A stretch of 64,000 nucleotides of DNA, from the NCBI RefSeq assembly GCF_026745355.1, contig NC_079208.1:52058776-52122775 (forward strand), in the 5' to 3' direction. Made by a program: the position numbers and the translations under genes. Under the pieces are notes generated by a model. It had not been told where the DNA came from, ran no database searches, and worked only from the letters and a program-made list of their open reading frames with translations. The stretch comes from Beta vulgaris subsp. vulgaris (Eukaryota; Streptophyta; Magnoliopsida; Caryophyllales; Amaranthaceae). Shown here one piece after another: positions 1 through 11,685 of this stretch (position 1 is its first letter; each line of letters begins with the position of its first letter).

Positions 1-1204
1 GACACAAAAATTTAAAGATGTGCTCTCAACTGAACTTCCTCACCATTCGAGGGATGATTTTATGGTTTGGGCGCATCATTTTTCTGGACAATTCACAACT
101 AAAACGGCTTATGCTTGTTTGTTGCGACAACAAAATCCCCCTCATCAGTCTTCTACCCGTCTAAGGGACATAAATCTAAAGATATATAAAATTCTCTAGC
201 ATCTCCTTGTCCTCCCAAAATGGAAATATTTTCTATGGCGCATCCTACTTGATAAACTATCTACAAAGGAGCAGCTGGTTAAACGAAAGATTCCTATTGA
301 TCTTTGTTGTGACATTTGCCATCAAGAAACTGAAACACTACAACACCTCTTTCAAGAATGTCTAATAGCTCAACGGACCTGGCAACAACATTCTCTTCCT
401 TTTCAAACTTAACATGGTACCCCAATTCATTGCTCTGATTGGGTTGCTACTCATATCCTGGTTTTTAATAGCAAGGATGATACGCAGGGTTTAAATCTTA
501 AAAGGTTTATTTGGACCCTTTGGAGTTTATGGCTGCATCGCAATGAACGCCTTTTTCGAAGTGTTGCCCGTGATGTAGCCTGCGTTTTAGGGAAGCTTCA
601 GGATATCACGCAAGTAGACTCCCAATTACTTGCATCGTTACCGTGTTTTAACAACCTCAGATTTCTTCATTCCCCGGAACAAAACTTGCATGCTCCGTCT
701 GGATTTCTTGGAGTTCATCTGGGGACAGCTCAGTCTAGCAGTCCACAATATGTAATTACTTTTGATGCAGCGTGGAAGAAAGAAACAAAGGTAATGGGGG
801 GTGATTGGAATATTCACTCCCCCTCTTCTTCCATGCAGTTTATTGCAAAAGGGGGTGGAACATATGGTTTAGCTAGTTCATCACTGCATGCTGAAAGCCA
901 CACTTTTCTGCAAGCATTATAGTGGGCACACGGGCAAGGTTTGCAGCATGTAACTTTTCTTACGGACTGCATAAACCTTATTTCTGCGCTACAATCCTCT
1001 TTAGCAATGTCGACTTCTCTTTTCTGGACTATTAACAAGATCGAGCAAGTTGCATTATTATTTTCATGGTGTTTTCTCTTAAAGGTGAATCGACAACAAG
1101 TTCAAGGAGCACATGATGTAGCCCAGCAATGTGCTAGAACTTGTTCGCAATTCACCACTACTAGGTTTTAATTTCAGGTTATTCTCTCTTTGTCAAAAAA
1201 AAAA
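1..1204 (+). pseudogene. LINE (L1-type) 3' part: RT zinc-binding region and RNase H, degenerate
   Basis: The + strand translates in pieces as the tail of a plant L1-type LINE ORF2. About 212-380 encodes the zinc-binding domain after the reverse transcriptase (FLWRILLDKLSTKEQL, then CDICHQETETLQHLFQEC). About 500-570 holds the linker typical of these LINEs (LWSLWLHRNERLF). About 745-1170 is an RNase H-like domain beginning TFDAAWKK. Stop codons at about 199, 411 and 920 break the frame. The copy ends in an A run at 1194-1204 after 'ctttgtc', a usual LINE 3' tail. The 5' part lies outside the window. In life the protein would copy LINE RNA into DNA at a nicked target. This copy is dead. Confidence 0.85.
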
Positions 1205-2473
1205 ATTAAAAGTTGAAGGGTAAAAAGAGTAAAAAAATAACTAAAGATTAGTGCTCCCTTTGAGTATAAACTAGTAATACATTTATTGGCCTTTGAGTTA
1301 CTCTATGTTAGAAAACCAATGAGAAAAGTTTGAGGGGTAAAAAAGTAAAAAATATGACTTATTCAATAGTGTAAACACATTTATTTCAACTTAAAACTTA
1401 TGAGAAATATAATTCATAAATTACACTATGTATAGAAAGATTCAAAATAGAAACAACATATTGAAATTTCTCAATGAAAATAGAGGAACAACAAAATAAA
1501 ACAAAACGAGTAACATTTCAACATAAATATTTTAAATGCCCCACCTTATATCCCTCCTTAATTTCAATTAATGAATTTTAAGGGGTGAGGTACTAACGAA
1601 TTAAGAATACTCATTTAGTTTTGGTACTCTTTTTTTCTTTGCAAAATTTTCATTCAAACCTTAATCATTAATATTCTTCATTTCGCCCATTCTTTTTTTT
1701 ATAAAAAAAATAGTTATAAATTAGGCATTTTTTCAATTTATTTTTGCTCATTTGATCTTATTAGACCTTATTTGTTCTTATTAGACCTATCTAAACTCAT
1801 TAACTAACCTTATTTTCTGAGTGTGTCAACCCTTATTTTTATCGAACTTAACTTTTATCTTACTTATTAGACCTTATTAATTATCGTAAGATCCTATTGA
1901 ACTTATCTAAATATATAAGGAATGAATGATTTGAATAGAATAGAGGCCTTACTCTCGAAGCTACTCCTTTCGTTTCTTTTTAATTTACTCATTTTACTTT
2001 GAGGGAGAACCCATTAAGAAATACGAAAATTTGAGAGAGAAACTGAAAAATAGGAGAGAGAAACTAAAATGTAGGTTAAAAATTTTAAAAGTGGATAATA
2101 TTGATAGAAAAAGAGAAAAAAAGTAAATAAGACATGTTACCAAGAATAGAAAAAAATAATAGTGCATAGATTAAAAAAAAAGCTAAAAAAGAGAATTAAT
2201 TGTGTAGACGAAAAAGAAATGAATGAAGTATTTTATTAGAAGTAGACGGTGTTACCTTAGTATGCCACCGATATGAAAAACAAAAAAAAATGATAATTAG
2301 TACTCCATCCGTTTTTCTTTTTAATCTACATATATACATTCCTCTTTGGTTTTTTTCATCTACACAATGTTGTTTTTTAATTTTTAGGTAATGTGTCTCA
2401 TCTAGTTTCTCCTCTTTTTCTACCGATGTCAATCCCTTTCTACTCCCTCATCCCATAATATATGTCTTGTTTG
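1205..2473. other. AT-rich intergenic stretch with MITE fragments
   Basis: No gene is visible. The stretch holds repeated 'cttattagacctta' words (1750-1900) that recur at 35280-35400, and Stowaway-like end fragments near 1965 (ctactcctttcgtttc), 2305 (tactccatccgttttt) and 2443 (ctactccctcatccc). Their partner ends are not clean, so I treat them as nested or broken MITEs. Confidence 0.5.
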
Positions 2474-2847
2474 TAGGGATGAAAATGAATGATGGATCAT
2501 CCATCATCTGATTAATCGGGTTTATTAAGCGGGTGAAAACACGAAATTAACGGATGAAAATCGGGTGGTGGAGGGGTGAAGCGGATGACGGATGCGGATG
2601 AGATTTTTCATCCGTCACCCGGCCCATAGTCTGCTTAACACCCACACATCATCCATATTATCAATCAAACATGTTCAATTACTTACTTTATCGATTTTTT
2701 TAGTTGAGAGTTATTAAATATGTATCTTATGGCATATTGTTTCATAAAAATTGTTATATATCCCCCGACCCGATAACCACCCGATCCACCCGTTCACATG
2801 GCGGGTGAAGCTCCACCTGGCCCGAACCCGATCAATTTTCATCCCTA
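2474..2847. mobile_element. hAT-type non-autonomous element with GGATGA-rich low-complexity interior
   Basis: The element begins TAGGGATGAAAAT and ends ATTTTCATCCCTA, a perfect 13-bp inverted terminal repeat. The flanks (cttgtttg and catgttta) match at 6 of 8 positions, consistent with an old 8-bp TSD as made by hAT transposases. The interior is built from short words such as GGATGA, GGGTG and CCCGATCC. It has no coding capacity. Three similar elements, each with a different word, lie at 28330, 34266 and 59936. Confidence 0.65.
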
Positions 2848-3398
2848 CATGTTTACTTGTAAAGTATGCAAAATATAAATACTATTTCTATTTTCAAAAA
2901 ATAATTATGTCCAAAGTAGGTAATAAAAATAATTTAATTCCCAAAATATCTTCATAATTCAACTCTAAATGCACCATTATTTGTGACAACATAGGATCTT
3001 CTACCCTTTTGAACTTGTCAATCCATTAAAACATGCAACATACATTTTTAATTTATCTCACACTTTTCAATTTATCTCTATATCTTTTTAATTTATTTCA
3101 CCAAATGAAGTAAGTAAATTTAAAAAAATGGGAGCTACCGAGCTAGTCCAACACTCCAACCTCAACACCCAGCTTTTAATGCTGTTACCTTGATAATTCC
3201 AGAGGCTCCTCTAGAAAGCCAAATCGAATCTCCTTTTATGAGCTACATTTGTTTTTATCAAAATAAATTAAATAAAAAACATACTATAGCAGACTAGCAG
3301 TATAGGCTGTGTAGCTCATAAAAGATTGTGTCAAAAATGCCACGCGGTACGCAACTTCTCTCCTCATAAAAAAAAAAAAAAACAATAACAGCCTCTCC
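2848..3398. other. AT-rich region upstream of the lipase gene
   Basis: No gene is seen. The stretch holds the distal upstream region of the GDSL lipase gene, including an A run at 3368-3382. Confidence 0.5.
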
Positions 3399-3406
3399 TT
3401 TAAATA
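3399..3406 (+). promoter_or_regulatory. Candidate TATA box of the lipase gene
   Basis: TTTAAATA lies about 180 bases upstream of the lipase ATG. It is followed by a TC-rich leader (3420-3450) and a long A run (3484-3512), as is common in plant 5' leaders. No other TATA-like site is as well placed, but the transcription start is not known. Confidence 0.35.
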
Positions 3407-3581
3407 CCATTAAAATCTGCCCCCTCTTCTCTTCCTCTCTCTCACTCCCCAACAGTTCCCCAAAACCAACTAATTAAATAAAAAAAACAAAAAAAAAAAA
3501 AAAAAAAAAAAAACTGGTCTGCTTCTATCTTTTGCTGTACATCAAAAATAACATAAACTTTCAGTGTTAGCTTGTTTTCAC

Positions 3582-6500
3582 ATGGCAAACAGAAGCAGAA
3601 CCACAAAAATGTTCCCTACTACATTTGCACTATTTGCAACTCTTCTCTTTCTCTCTCCTTCATTCTCCAATGCTCAATACAAACCTCCACTCTTCGTCTT
3701 CGGCGATTCACTTTACGACGATGGTATGACTTTGTACAACGGCGTTAAAGGCGCTGGTGCCGAGTATTGGCCTTATGGTGAAACTTACTTTAAAAAGCCG
3801 TCTGGTAGATACTCTGACGGCCGCCTTATCCCTGATTTTATAGGTAAAAGCTTAAGCTGATGGTTGGAGTCCCAAGCAGGATTTGCGAAGTTGTCGTAAC
3901 TTTGTAAATCCTGCATTAGGATTTACGAAGTCTATAAATTAGACTTCGTAAATCCTACTAGTACTATAGTGGTTGTTTTGTTATAATAATTGTTTTTGGT
4001 CTATTTCAGCTCAATTTGCGGGGTTGCCGTTTTTGCAACCGTATTTGTTACCTGGGATTAAGGATTTTAGTAAGGGGATCAATTTTGCTTCTGCTGGTGC
4101 TTGTGTTCTTGTTGAAACTCGTCCTCAAACGGTATGATATTTCTTTTCTTTTTTTTGACCTTTTCAATCATGAATTATTCTTTGTCGGTAGAATGTTATT
4201 TATAATAATGTTTTGGATTATAATTAAGCTGACTTACTAGCTAATTAAGCTAAATTAAATAAAATAAATGGGATGGAATTTGAAGTAGTATTGAAGCAAT
4301 AGAACTGTAGAACTTGGTGTAGTAGTTGCCAGATTTCTGTTAAATCTGGTGGTAGTGGTTAAAACTGCTTTTTAAGGACCATTTTTTTTTTACTGTAATT
4401 ATAAGGATTTAATTCATGAGCTTTTTTTTATATAAAAAAGATAAATTAGCTTTTGTGTAGGTGAAAATGGAGATCCATTTATTATTTTCTGACGAAATAT
4501 CACAAGGTAATAGTGAGAATCGGTGTAGTAAATGCCGACTTTAGCATCTCTTTTTATAAAAATCACTACTTTAGGCATCTTTGATTTACTAATGCATGTC
4601 ATGAGCGTATCTTAGCTGGCCATAGTGGAAATTAAATTTGCGAGGACATATTTGATGTGACAACTTAATATATAGTCTAAATAACTAATATTGGGTGCAT
4701 GAATTATGGCGGAAATTTTTGTAATTTTGGAAAAATTGAAGGTGTTTTCAGTGTAGCCGAAGAAAATAGGGTGTGGAGGGAGAGGTGATAACTTAGTGGA
4801 ATACCTCTCGAATTTTAGGATATTGTACAAAGTTTGAGTCGTCATCTAACAATGTTGGTGCATTTACTTTTGGATTATTTAACCTTATGTTCAGCCTCTG
4901 AGCTGAAGTGTCCGGCAGACTGATCAATTATCTTTCTTAGTTAAAAAAATAAAAATTGGAAGAGTTTTAAAAAATATATTTTAATTTTACAACAGTTAGA
5001 AAAAAAAAAGTAAAAATACGCAAATAGTGCATATACTTTATTGAAAATAAATTATAGTCTCTTGTATTTCCAATTATTACTTCAATCTTCAATTGGATTT
5101 ATATAAAATTATATTTTGGGGTGATATTACAGATAAATCTGAAGAGACAAGTGGATTATTATGTCCAAATGGTACAAAAATTGAAGCAGCAAGTTGGAGA
5201 AGGTCCGGCTAATCAATTATTATCGGAAGCAGTATACTTGTTTAACATAGCTGGAAATGACTATGTTACCCTTCTTCAGAAGAATGTGAAAAAGCTCCCT
5301 CTCTCCAATTTCAAAAAGAAACGCCAATTGAATATGATTATTGGCAACCTCACGATCCATATTAAAGTAAGAGTTCTAGCTTTATTTACTCCGTCATTTT
5401 CGTTACTCTTTATGGTACATATTTTCTTTTGTGGCTTTTTTTCTTACACTTTGAATTTACGTTCAAATGTGATCTTATGTTACACAGAATTTTATAACGT
5501 ATGTACCACACGTCCATAATATTGAATACGATTAATACAAAAGTCTATGGACATCTCATATCCCATACTAAAGCTGGGATTAGTATAGTTGTCGAATCAT
5601 AGCACATATCTTAAGAAAGAAGGCAAAGACCATGTCAATGGTAACTAACCAATCCGCAACCTTATTTGCTAATCTGTACGTATAACGCGGCTTTGTTGAA
5701 CTATAAGTAACTAAATGTGAATACTTTCTGTTATATATTTTTTTTGGGGACCCAACTGGGAACATTTTGGTAAGAAGTAGGACCCTATTGACCAGAATCT
5801 ATCGTAGGTTAATTAGCGTAGCTACACAAGTCAACGCTTGTGAGTTCTCCACAACCTCTACCAAGCAAGCTTCGTTATACTCTCTGTTATATGAATTATT
5901 AAGTTTGTGTTGATGTATATGTTAGCTAACTTAGTAGGGAAAGCTTGTAAATATGATATCAAGACTTTGATCGAGTCTCGTGTGAATCATAGCTCTTTAG
6001 CGGCTCTGAATACATTACAAAAGGAAGTAAATAATACGTCAAGGTTATATCTATTTGTTGGGAACTTGGGATGAATTTTTGTTGTACGTGTATTATATAT
6101 GAAAAAAGATAATGTCCAAACCATTTGGTAACTCCATTATTGGAAACCATTTTGTCACTTGATGCTAAATAATTTATGGGTGATTTGTGCACCTTATTTT
6201 ATTAGGCAAAGTCACGTATGGGACCATCTCACCATTTTATTGTGTGATCAGGGTAATCAGATAAAGATGAATATTATAGAAGTAACCTTCTACTTTATGG
6301 GAGAGTTAATTTTAATAGTTCTTCCGTTTTAAAATAAATGGAACGTTTTTTTCAAAAAACTCTCATATAAAAGAGAGAAACTTTTCATTCATTTCAGAAT
6401 AGAGGATGTATCTTACAATAATAAGTTAATATCAAACATGCATACAACCTATGTATTGAAAATGTTTGATTTTATTTGAAGAACTCTAACAAATTAAACT

Positions 6501-8631
6501 CATTTATTTTTGTGTTTTTGATTGATATAGACAATTTATAACCAAGGAGGAAGGAAGTTTGCATTCCAAAACCTAGGTCCTCTGGGGTGCATGCCATCAA
6601 TGAAGTACATGCTTGGATATAAAGGAACTTGCGCGCCGGAGCCACAAGAGCTAGCCAAGATGCACAACAATGCATTTGGTGCACTACTCAAGAGATTGCA
6701 AAGCCAATTACCAGGGTTCAAGTACTCAGTTTACGATTTCTACACAGCCCTATACCTTCGTGTCTTATATGGAAGTAGATATGGTACGTAAATTTGATTT
6801 GATTCCCTTCCTTCAATTATTTTATGCATCTGGCACTCAAGTTGGTTAAGTTGTGGCTTTCAAGTAATGTGTCCTTTTCCCTTCCTTGTTACACCTTATT
6901 CATGCCATGTTAAAGCTTGAGTTGTCACTTCTTTATAATAATGAATAAAATTGAGTACATGGGATTTTAACCATTTTCTTGAAAAAAAAAAACGGAACAA
7001 GGTTCTTTTGTTTGTTCATAAATCTACACTATGAACCTATGTTGCTCAGATACGAATTGAGTGTCTACTCGAATACGGGTGTCCAAGTGTCCGACTCGGC
7101 TATTTTGTAGAAAAAAGACAAGTATTTAGTTTAAAATGAAGTATTCAAGTGAAGTGTCGTGTCGGACACTGCACGACACGATACCCGATTTTTGAGGTAA
7201 AATGAAGGTGGTGGAGTAACATAGCTTTGAGCAACTCCTAATTTAAACCTCTTCTTTTTATGGGTAATGCTAAATGCAGCACTTAGGGCTGCATATAAGC
7301 ATTAAATACCTTTCCTAAACTAGTATAAAGTTGGTTATTTATGACAAAAAACATGCATTTATCAAGGTCATTAATGCTTGTTTTACAAAATAATTTCCAT
7401 TTATAGGTTCTTATATGCAGCCCTAAGGGCTGCATTTAGCTTTTCCCTCTTTTTATTTATTTTTCAAAATTTCCTCCATGTTTTCCAGAGTTTTCTTGAG
7501 GTATAGGAAATAAAAATATTTTAAAGCTCTACAGTGGCCCTTGGGAGAAGCAGCATAACTTGTGTGCACTTGATAGTTTTTTATCAGGAAGTAATTATAA
7601 AATTGTCAACTTGTTTTGAAAATATTCTTATAATAATGGCTGTATAATTAATTCAATCAAATCACACTTAGATTTCTCTTTTGAAACTTTTAAACTGCTT
7701 CCTACTAACTACAATGACTTCGTCGGTTCATTTGTTTGTATTAACGATCTTGAAAATTCACTCAAGAGGGTAAAACTGTGGTATGTATAGACACCAGCGC
7801 ATAAAGGCCTTAGGATTCGGCTTTGATTTAGAAAATCCAATTCAGAAAAGTCTAGCTCATGTGACGTGGGTCCACATCTACTAGCAAAACTACATGCATT
7901 AAGGTCAAGTTTCTCAATGGAACGTGACATTATATTGTTGTAAATAGTAGGTTGTCTTAGATAATGACTTTTGATTGTCACAAATGTTTCCACATGATAT
8001 GTATGTAGAAATGACTCCTAGGCGGCCCGCGGGTGTGACCTTCGTGGATCCTGGTTTTCGACTAGACTCGTCGTGACCTACTCCAACCGACTTGGTTAAT
8101 GGATACCTAAGAATATTATTTTATATCGTATAATTTATATGTTAATATAAATAGAGTGTCAGCGCTACTCATGAGAGTAAGCCGTTATCTTATTTACACA
8201 ACCACTTTTTTTGACCTACCTAGAGTAACCCATGACTCAACCCATCTGTATAGCTCAGTATACGGTCATGTGTCCGGTTTTGTCGAACCCGGGGCCGGCT
8301 AACTCAGTGGTTACCACTTTATGAGTGTTTATCGGCATATTAGGCAGGTGGAGTATTTTGAAACTAATGAGGAAAATTTGTCAAATTTGTAATTACAGGT
8401 TTCAGGGAAAGCCAAACAGCATGTTGTGGAAGTGGATCCTACAACGGTGATTTCACATGCCAAAAGAAAAGCACTAGTTTCTCTGTTTGTAGTAATCCAA
8501 ATGATTATTTGTGGTTCGATGCAGCTCATCCAACGGACAAGGCTAACCAAGTATTCTCCAAAGAATTCTGGAGCGGAGGATCTAACCTTGTTGCTCCTTA
8601 CAATTTGCAAAATTTGTTTGCTGCCAAATAA
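3582..8631 (+). CDS. GDSL esterase/lipase, secreted, five exons (367 aa)
   Basis: Joined exons 3582-3843, 4010-4131, 5133-5366, 6531-6783 and 8399-8631 give one open frame of 367 codons plus TAA. All introns are GT-AG. The start is the first in-frame ATG; M10 (3609) is an alternative. Residues 1-32 form a signal peptide ending SNAQ. Block I is FVFGDSLYDDG with the nucleophile S43. Oxyanion residues are G117 (INFASAGA) and N170 (AGNDY). D331 and H334 (WFDAAHPTD) complete the triad. These are the SGNH-family landmarks, and the length is normal for plant GDSL lipases; the body (e.g. GGRKFAFQNLGPLGC) resembles the GLIP1-7 group. The likely role is hydrolysis of an acyl ester outside the cell or in the secretory path; the substrate cannot be read. 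Introns 1-4 are 166, 1001, 1164 and 1615 bp; intron 4 holds two MITEs. No disabling change is seen. Confidence 0.93.
3876..3956. repeat. Twin hairpins in lipase intron 1
   Basis: Two adjacent stem-loops share one sequence. The first (3876-3914) has 17-bp arms starting GCAGGATTTGCGAAG with two mismatches and a 5-base loop. The second (3918-3956) has perfect 17-bp arms AGGATTTACGAAGTCTA with loop taaat. They begin about 30 bases after the 5' splice site of intron 1. Confidence 0.8.
7037..7224. mobile_element. Short inverted-end MITE in lipase intron 4
   Basis: The ends are CTATGTTGCTCAGA and, reversed, CTATGTTACTCCAC. The interior is rich in CGGGTGTC/GACACG words with local palindromes (gtgtcgtgtcggacac). 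Similar short elements with ends starting CTATGTTGCTC are common in eudicot genomes. I see no clear TSD, so the superfamily is left open. Confidence 0.5.
7262..7447. mobile_element. Mutator-type MITE, copy 1 (186 bp, in lipase intron 4)
   Basis: The element runs from GGGTAATGCTAAATGC to GCTTTTCCC, with about 38-bp inverted ends that contain the palindrome GCAGCCCTAAGGGCTGC. It is flanked by a perfect 9-bp TSD, tctttttat (7253-7261 and 7448-7456). A 9-bp TSD marks the Mutator superfamily. It has no coding capacity. A sister copy lies at 9045-9229 in the opposite orientation. Confidence 0.88.
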
Positions 8632-9044
8632 TAAGGATTTTGGGAATATGTATACTCTCACACTCAAGTGTGATCAAAAGTTAAAAGGAGTGTTTGGGTT
8701 TATTTATTTCATTAATTATTATCATTATTATTACTACGTATTTGTGGTAAGGTACATCTTGTATGTTAAGCATAAATACCAATAGTTTGTAGTTTTTACT
8801 TTTTTTATTTTCACTTTGGAAAATATATTGGGAGGAAAGGTTGATATTTAGCTTTGTAATAAATGAGGGGTAATGTGCTACGACCAAAAACTGTAATAAG
8901 CAATAAGTAAAAATATAATGCAAGTGAAAAGAGAATTTACAGAAAATTACTTTGTATATCAAACTAAAATTTCTTATTTTTCTATTTTTTGCTATCTAGA
9001 TATATATATAGTCAAATCCAAGAGCATTTTTAGTATACAAATAA
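8632..9044 (+). other. Lipase 3' untranslated region and AT-rich downstream DNA
   Basis: After the lipase stop codon the sequence is AT-rich. Several AATAAT/AATAAA-like words are present (near 8628 and 8858), but no single poly(A) site stands out. No further gene is seen before the second Mutator-type MITE. Confidence 0.4.
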
Positions 9045-9229
9045 GGAAAAAGCTATATGCAGCCCTAAGGGCTGCACATAAGAGGCTTAAAAGGGAAAGT
9101 TTTTGAAAAATAAAGCATTGATTACATCGATTTATGTATGATTTTATCATAAATATCAAAATTTATACCATTTCATGAAATGTATTTAATGCTTATATGC
9201 AACCCTAAGGGCTGCATATAGCATTACCC
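9045..9229. mobile_element. Mutator-type MITE, copy 2 (185 bp, downstream of lipase)
   Basis: Same family as 7262-7447, in reverse orientation: it starts GGAAAAAGCTATATGC and ends GCATTACCC. It has a perfect 9-bp TSD, tacaaataa (9036-9044 and 9230-9238). The interiors of the two copies align (gcattaaatac..tt), confirming one family. Confidence 0.88.
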
Positions 9230-9238
9230 TACAAATAA

Positions 9239-9679
9239 TCAAGAGAATGGTATTTTTAGTAGTGAATCAGATGATGAATGAAGTCTATCATGATACATTT
9301 CCGTCCAAAATATTATTAATGACTAAAGGTTAAAAGCTATATATAGGATGTCGGAGAACGTAATTAATGTGAAGAATAAAGTAATGCTTTTACCTCTAGT
9401 CAAAATTTCATTTTAGAGAAGTGTAATGCATTCAAAAGAGTGTTAGGACCGAGGAGTCGTACACAATGAATTTATATTTTCACTTATATGTATTTATTAA
9501 TTCTAATTAGGTTTATATTATTTAAACTTAATAATTTGGAGATTATATTACATAAACTCCCTGAACTTAGTTTTTCTAAAACAACAAGATAATATGAAGA
9601 AATAGGTCTTTAATTACAAAATGTAATAACAATTGGTCGAATGTGTTCCCTTGAGCTCGTAGTAATATACAATTAAGTA
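9239..9679. other. AT-rich intergenic stretch
   Basis: No gene or complete repeat is recognised here. Confidence 0.5.
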
Positions 9680-9929
9680 CATCATCCATTTCTTGAAAAT
9701 ATATTCACATTTCTTTTTGGTCCATTTTCAGAGACCTATTCACAATGCTTTATATATCCTCTTTTGACAAAAGATATACAATATCTTAATCATCTTTACC
9801 CCATATTATCTTTCTTCTATGCTCCCCCAACTATTTCCTTCAAAATATCGGAAGTACACATTTTCTTTCGTCATTAAATAACATAAAAAATATCAAGTAG
9901 CTGCATAGATCTTCAAATAATGGAGGGAG
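9680..9929. mobile_element. Stowaway-like MITE, diverged (250 bp)
   Basis: The right end, read inward, is CTCCCTCCATTATTTGAAGA. The left end CATCATCCATTTCTTGAAAA is a diverged match. TA dinucleotides flank both sides (9678-9679 and 9930-9931), as expected for Stowaway/Tc1-mariner MITEs. Confidence 0.6.
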
Positions 9930-9931
9930 TA

Positions 9932-10926
9932 AATTGCCAAAATATAAATAAATAAAAGACAAAGTATTGTTCGATCAAAGGCAAGTGAACCCTAAAGGAA
10001 GAATAATTACCCCATAATTTTTACATTACTCTTATGAAAAAAAATTATTGATAGTTTTAGAAATATTATTAATATATTTTTTTGAACAACAAGTGATAGT
10101 CTAATGGCATTGACATTATTAATATAAAATTTATCTTATTGGATATTATTTCACAAATTTATAGTAGACAATATAGTTGGCAAAAAAGAAAAAATTGAGA
10201 TGACTCTTTGGTTTTGACTTTTTCATATAATCGGTCAAACTTCGTACAAATATGTTGGTACGTAGTAGATAGTTGAAAGCTTGGCCTAAGCCAAAATGAA
10301 ACAAATTTGTAATCACTAGCGTTTCAGGATGATTTTACTTTTCCAAAACTAAGTGATTTTTTCTTGTCATGTTAAGAAAAAAAATTATGATAATAAATTA
10401 GAAAACGATCACACTATTTAATTTCTATCAGAATTCAGACTTCTCTACGCAAACACGCAATGATGTACAAATGAAGTACTAGTTTGTAACCTTAACAGTT
10501 AACAGCAAGATAGCAGTCCAAATATTTTAGGTTTATCATCTTAAATAATACATCTATCCTTGTGATGACTGACATCTTGGTGACCGAGGAAGAGAGTATA
10601 CTTTAAAGACAACGGTCTACTAAGAAGCGAAGACATTGAAGACATGGAATAAGTTGCTAGCAAGTCGCATAATTAAATAAACAAGGCACGTACCAATTTT
10701 TCAGGTAAATGATGTATTATCCCAATAGATATTGTATCTGACCAGTAAACACAGCGGACATACTTGTAATTACGAATAGTAAATATAAAATGATAGTCAA
10801 ACATAGGCAATATCTAAAATTCACATGCATAGCCAACACTGGTGTTCCCTCTTCGCAATAATGTGAAATGCAATGTTGGAGAGTAAACACATGCACAGCT
10901 GAATAAGTCACATGCTTGCGACGTAT
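9932..10926. other. AT-rich intergenic stretch, no gene seen
   Basis: Long AT-rich DNA without coding similarity, splice-like structure or a bounded repeat that I can support. Confidence 0.5.
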
Positions 10927-10929
10927 TGC

Positions 10930-11026
<97 letters not shown>

Positions 11027-11041
11027 TAATAATAATAATAT
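10927..11041. repeat. (TAA)n microsatellite, about 38 units
   Basis: A nearly pure trinucleotide run with one AAA interruption near 11023. Apparent proteins of poly-Tyr or poly-Ile on the - strand are artefacts of this repeat. Confidence 0.97.
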
Positions 11042-11125
11042 AGGAGTAGTAAATGTATGTCACGCATTCTAAGTTTTGAAAAGTCAAATTGTGCTCAAAA
11101 TCTGCCATACATATATAAAAGAGAC

Positions 11126-11345
11126 TATCAAGCAAGACTTAGCTTAGTGGTAAAGATTTGATTGATGAGTTCAAGGTCATGGGATCAAATATCACTAGAG
11201 GTTCTTTAGAGGTGAGATTTCCCTTACTATCCTCATCCCTCCAAGGAATCTGACCTGCATACCATACTTAACTGGTTGTACCTGTGCGAGGTGCCAGTTC
11301 AGTAATCAATAGGATCCTTTCATCTTACCAACTTAAAGAAAAAAT
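11126..11345 (+). mobile_element. SINE, tRNA-derived, with TSD
   Basis: The head has a pol III A box (TTAGCTTAGTGGTAAAG, about 11139) and a B-box-like stretch (gggatcaaatatc, about 11181). The body ends in an A-rich tail at 11336-11344. TSDs flank it: ATATATAAAAG at 11111-11121 and again at 11346-11356, followed by gagac or tagac. The element is non-coding and would depend on LINE enzymes to copy itself. Confidence 0.72.
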
Positions 11346-11356
11346 ATATATAAAAG

Positions 11357-11676
11357 TAGACTTTTGAAGACAATGAAAATTGTAACATACTATTAAGTAT
11401 TAACATAATATGACTATAGTTTTTTTTATAGAAAATAAATACAGCTTATATATAGTTATATTTAAAATATTTTAGCTGTAACGCTTTTTATGTAGGATAT
11501 TTCAATTCATTGTTATATACGAGTACTAACCATCATCTCTTTTAGATTTTCTGTTCTTTCTTTTTATCTCTCTCCTTTTCACATAAAGACTCTTTATACA
11601 TTTATCTATTTCTCTCTTCAGCTTAATTAATGTATCTTTTCCTATATTACAACTAAAATAAAACAATGGAAGTAAC
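11357..11676. other. AT-rich intergenic stretch
   Basis: Nothing recognisable; pyrimidine-rich around 11530-11630. Confidence 0.45.
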
Positions 11677-11685
11677 TATTAAGGT

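Noticed and set aside
3564..3581. Upstream extension of the lipase frame to 3564
   Set aside because: That codon is GTG, not ATG. The first ATG is at 3582 and yields a normal signal peptide.
4016..4240. Separate small gene in lipase exon 2 and intron 2
   Set aside because: It is a shifted reading of exon 2 that runs into the intron; the spliced frame explains the exon fully.
7709..7993. Possible gene in lipase intron 4 on the - strand
   Set aside because: No similarity recognised, and it lies in an intron of a well-supported gene.
10717..11135. Long - strand reading frames rich in poly-Tyr or poly-Ile
   Set aside because: They are translations of the (TAA)n microsatellite and share no features of a gene.
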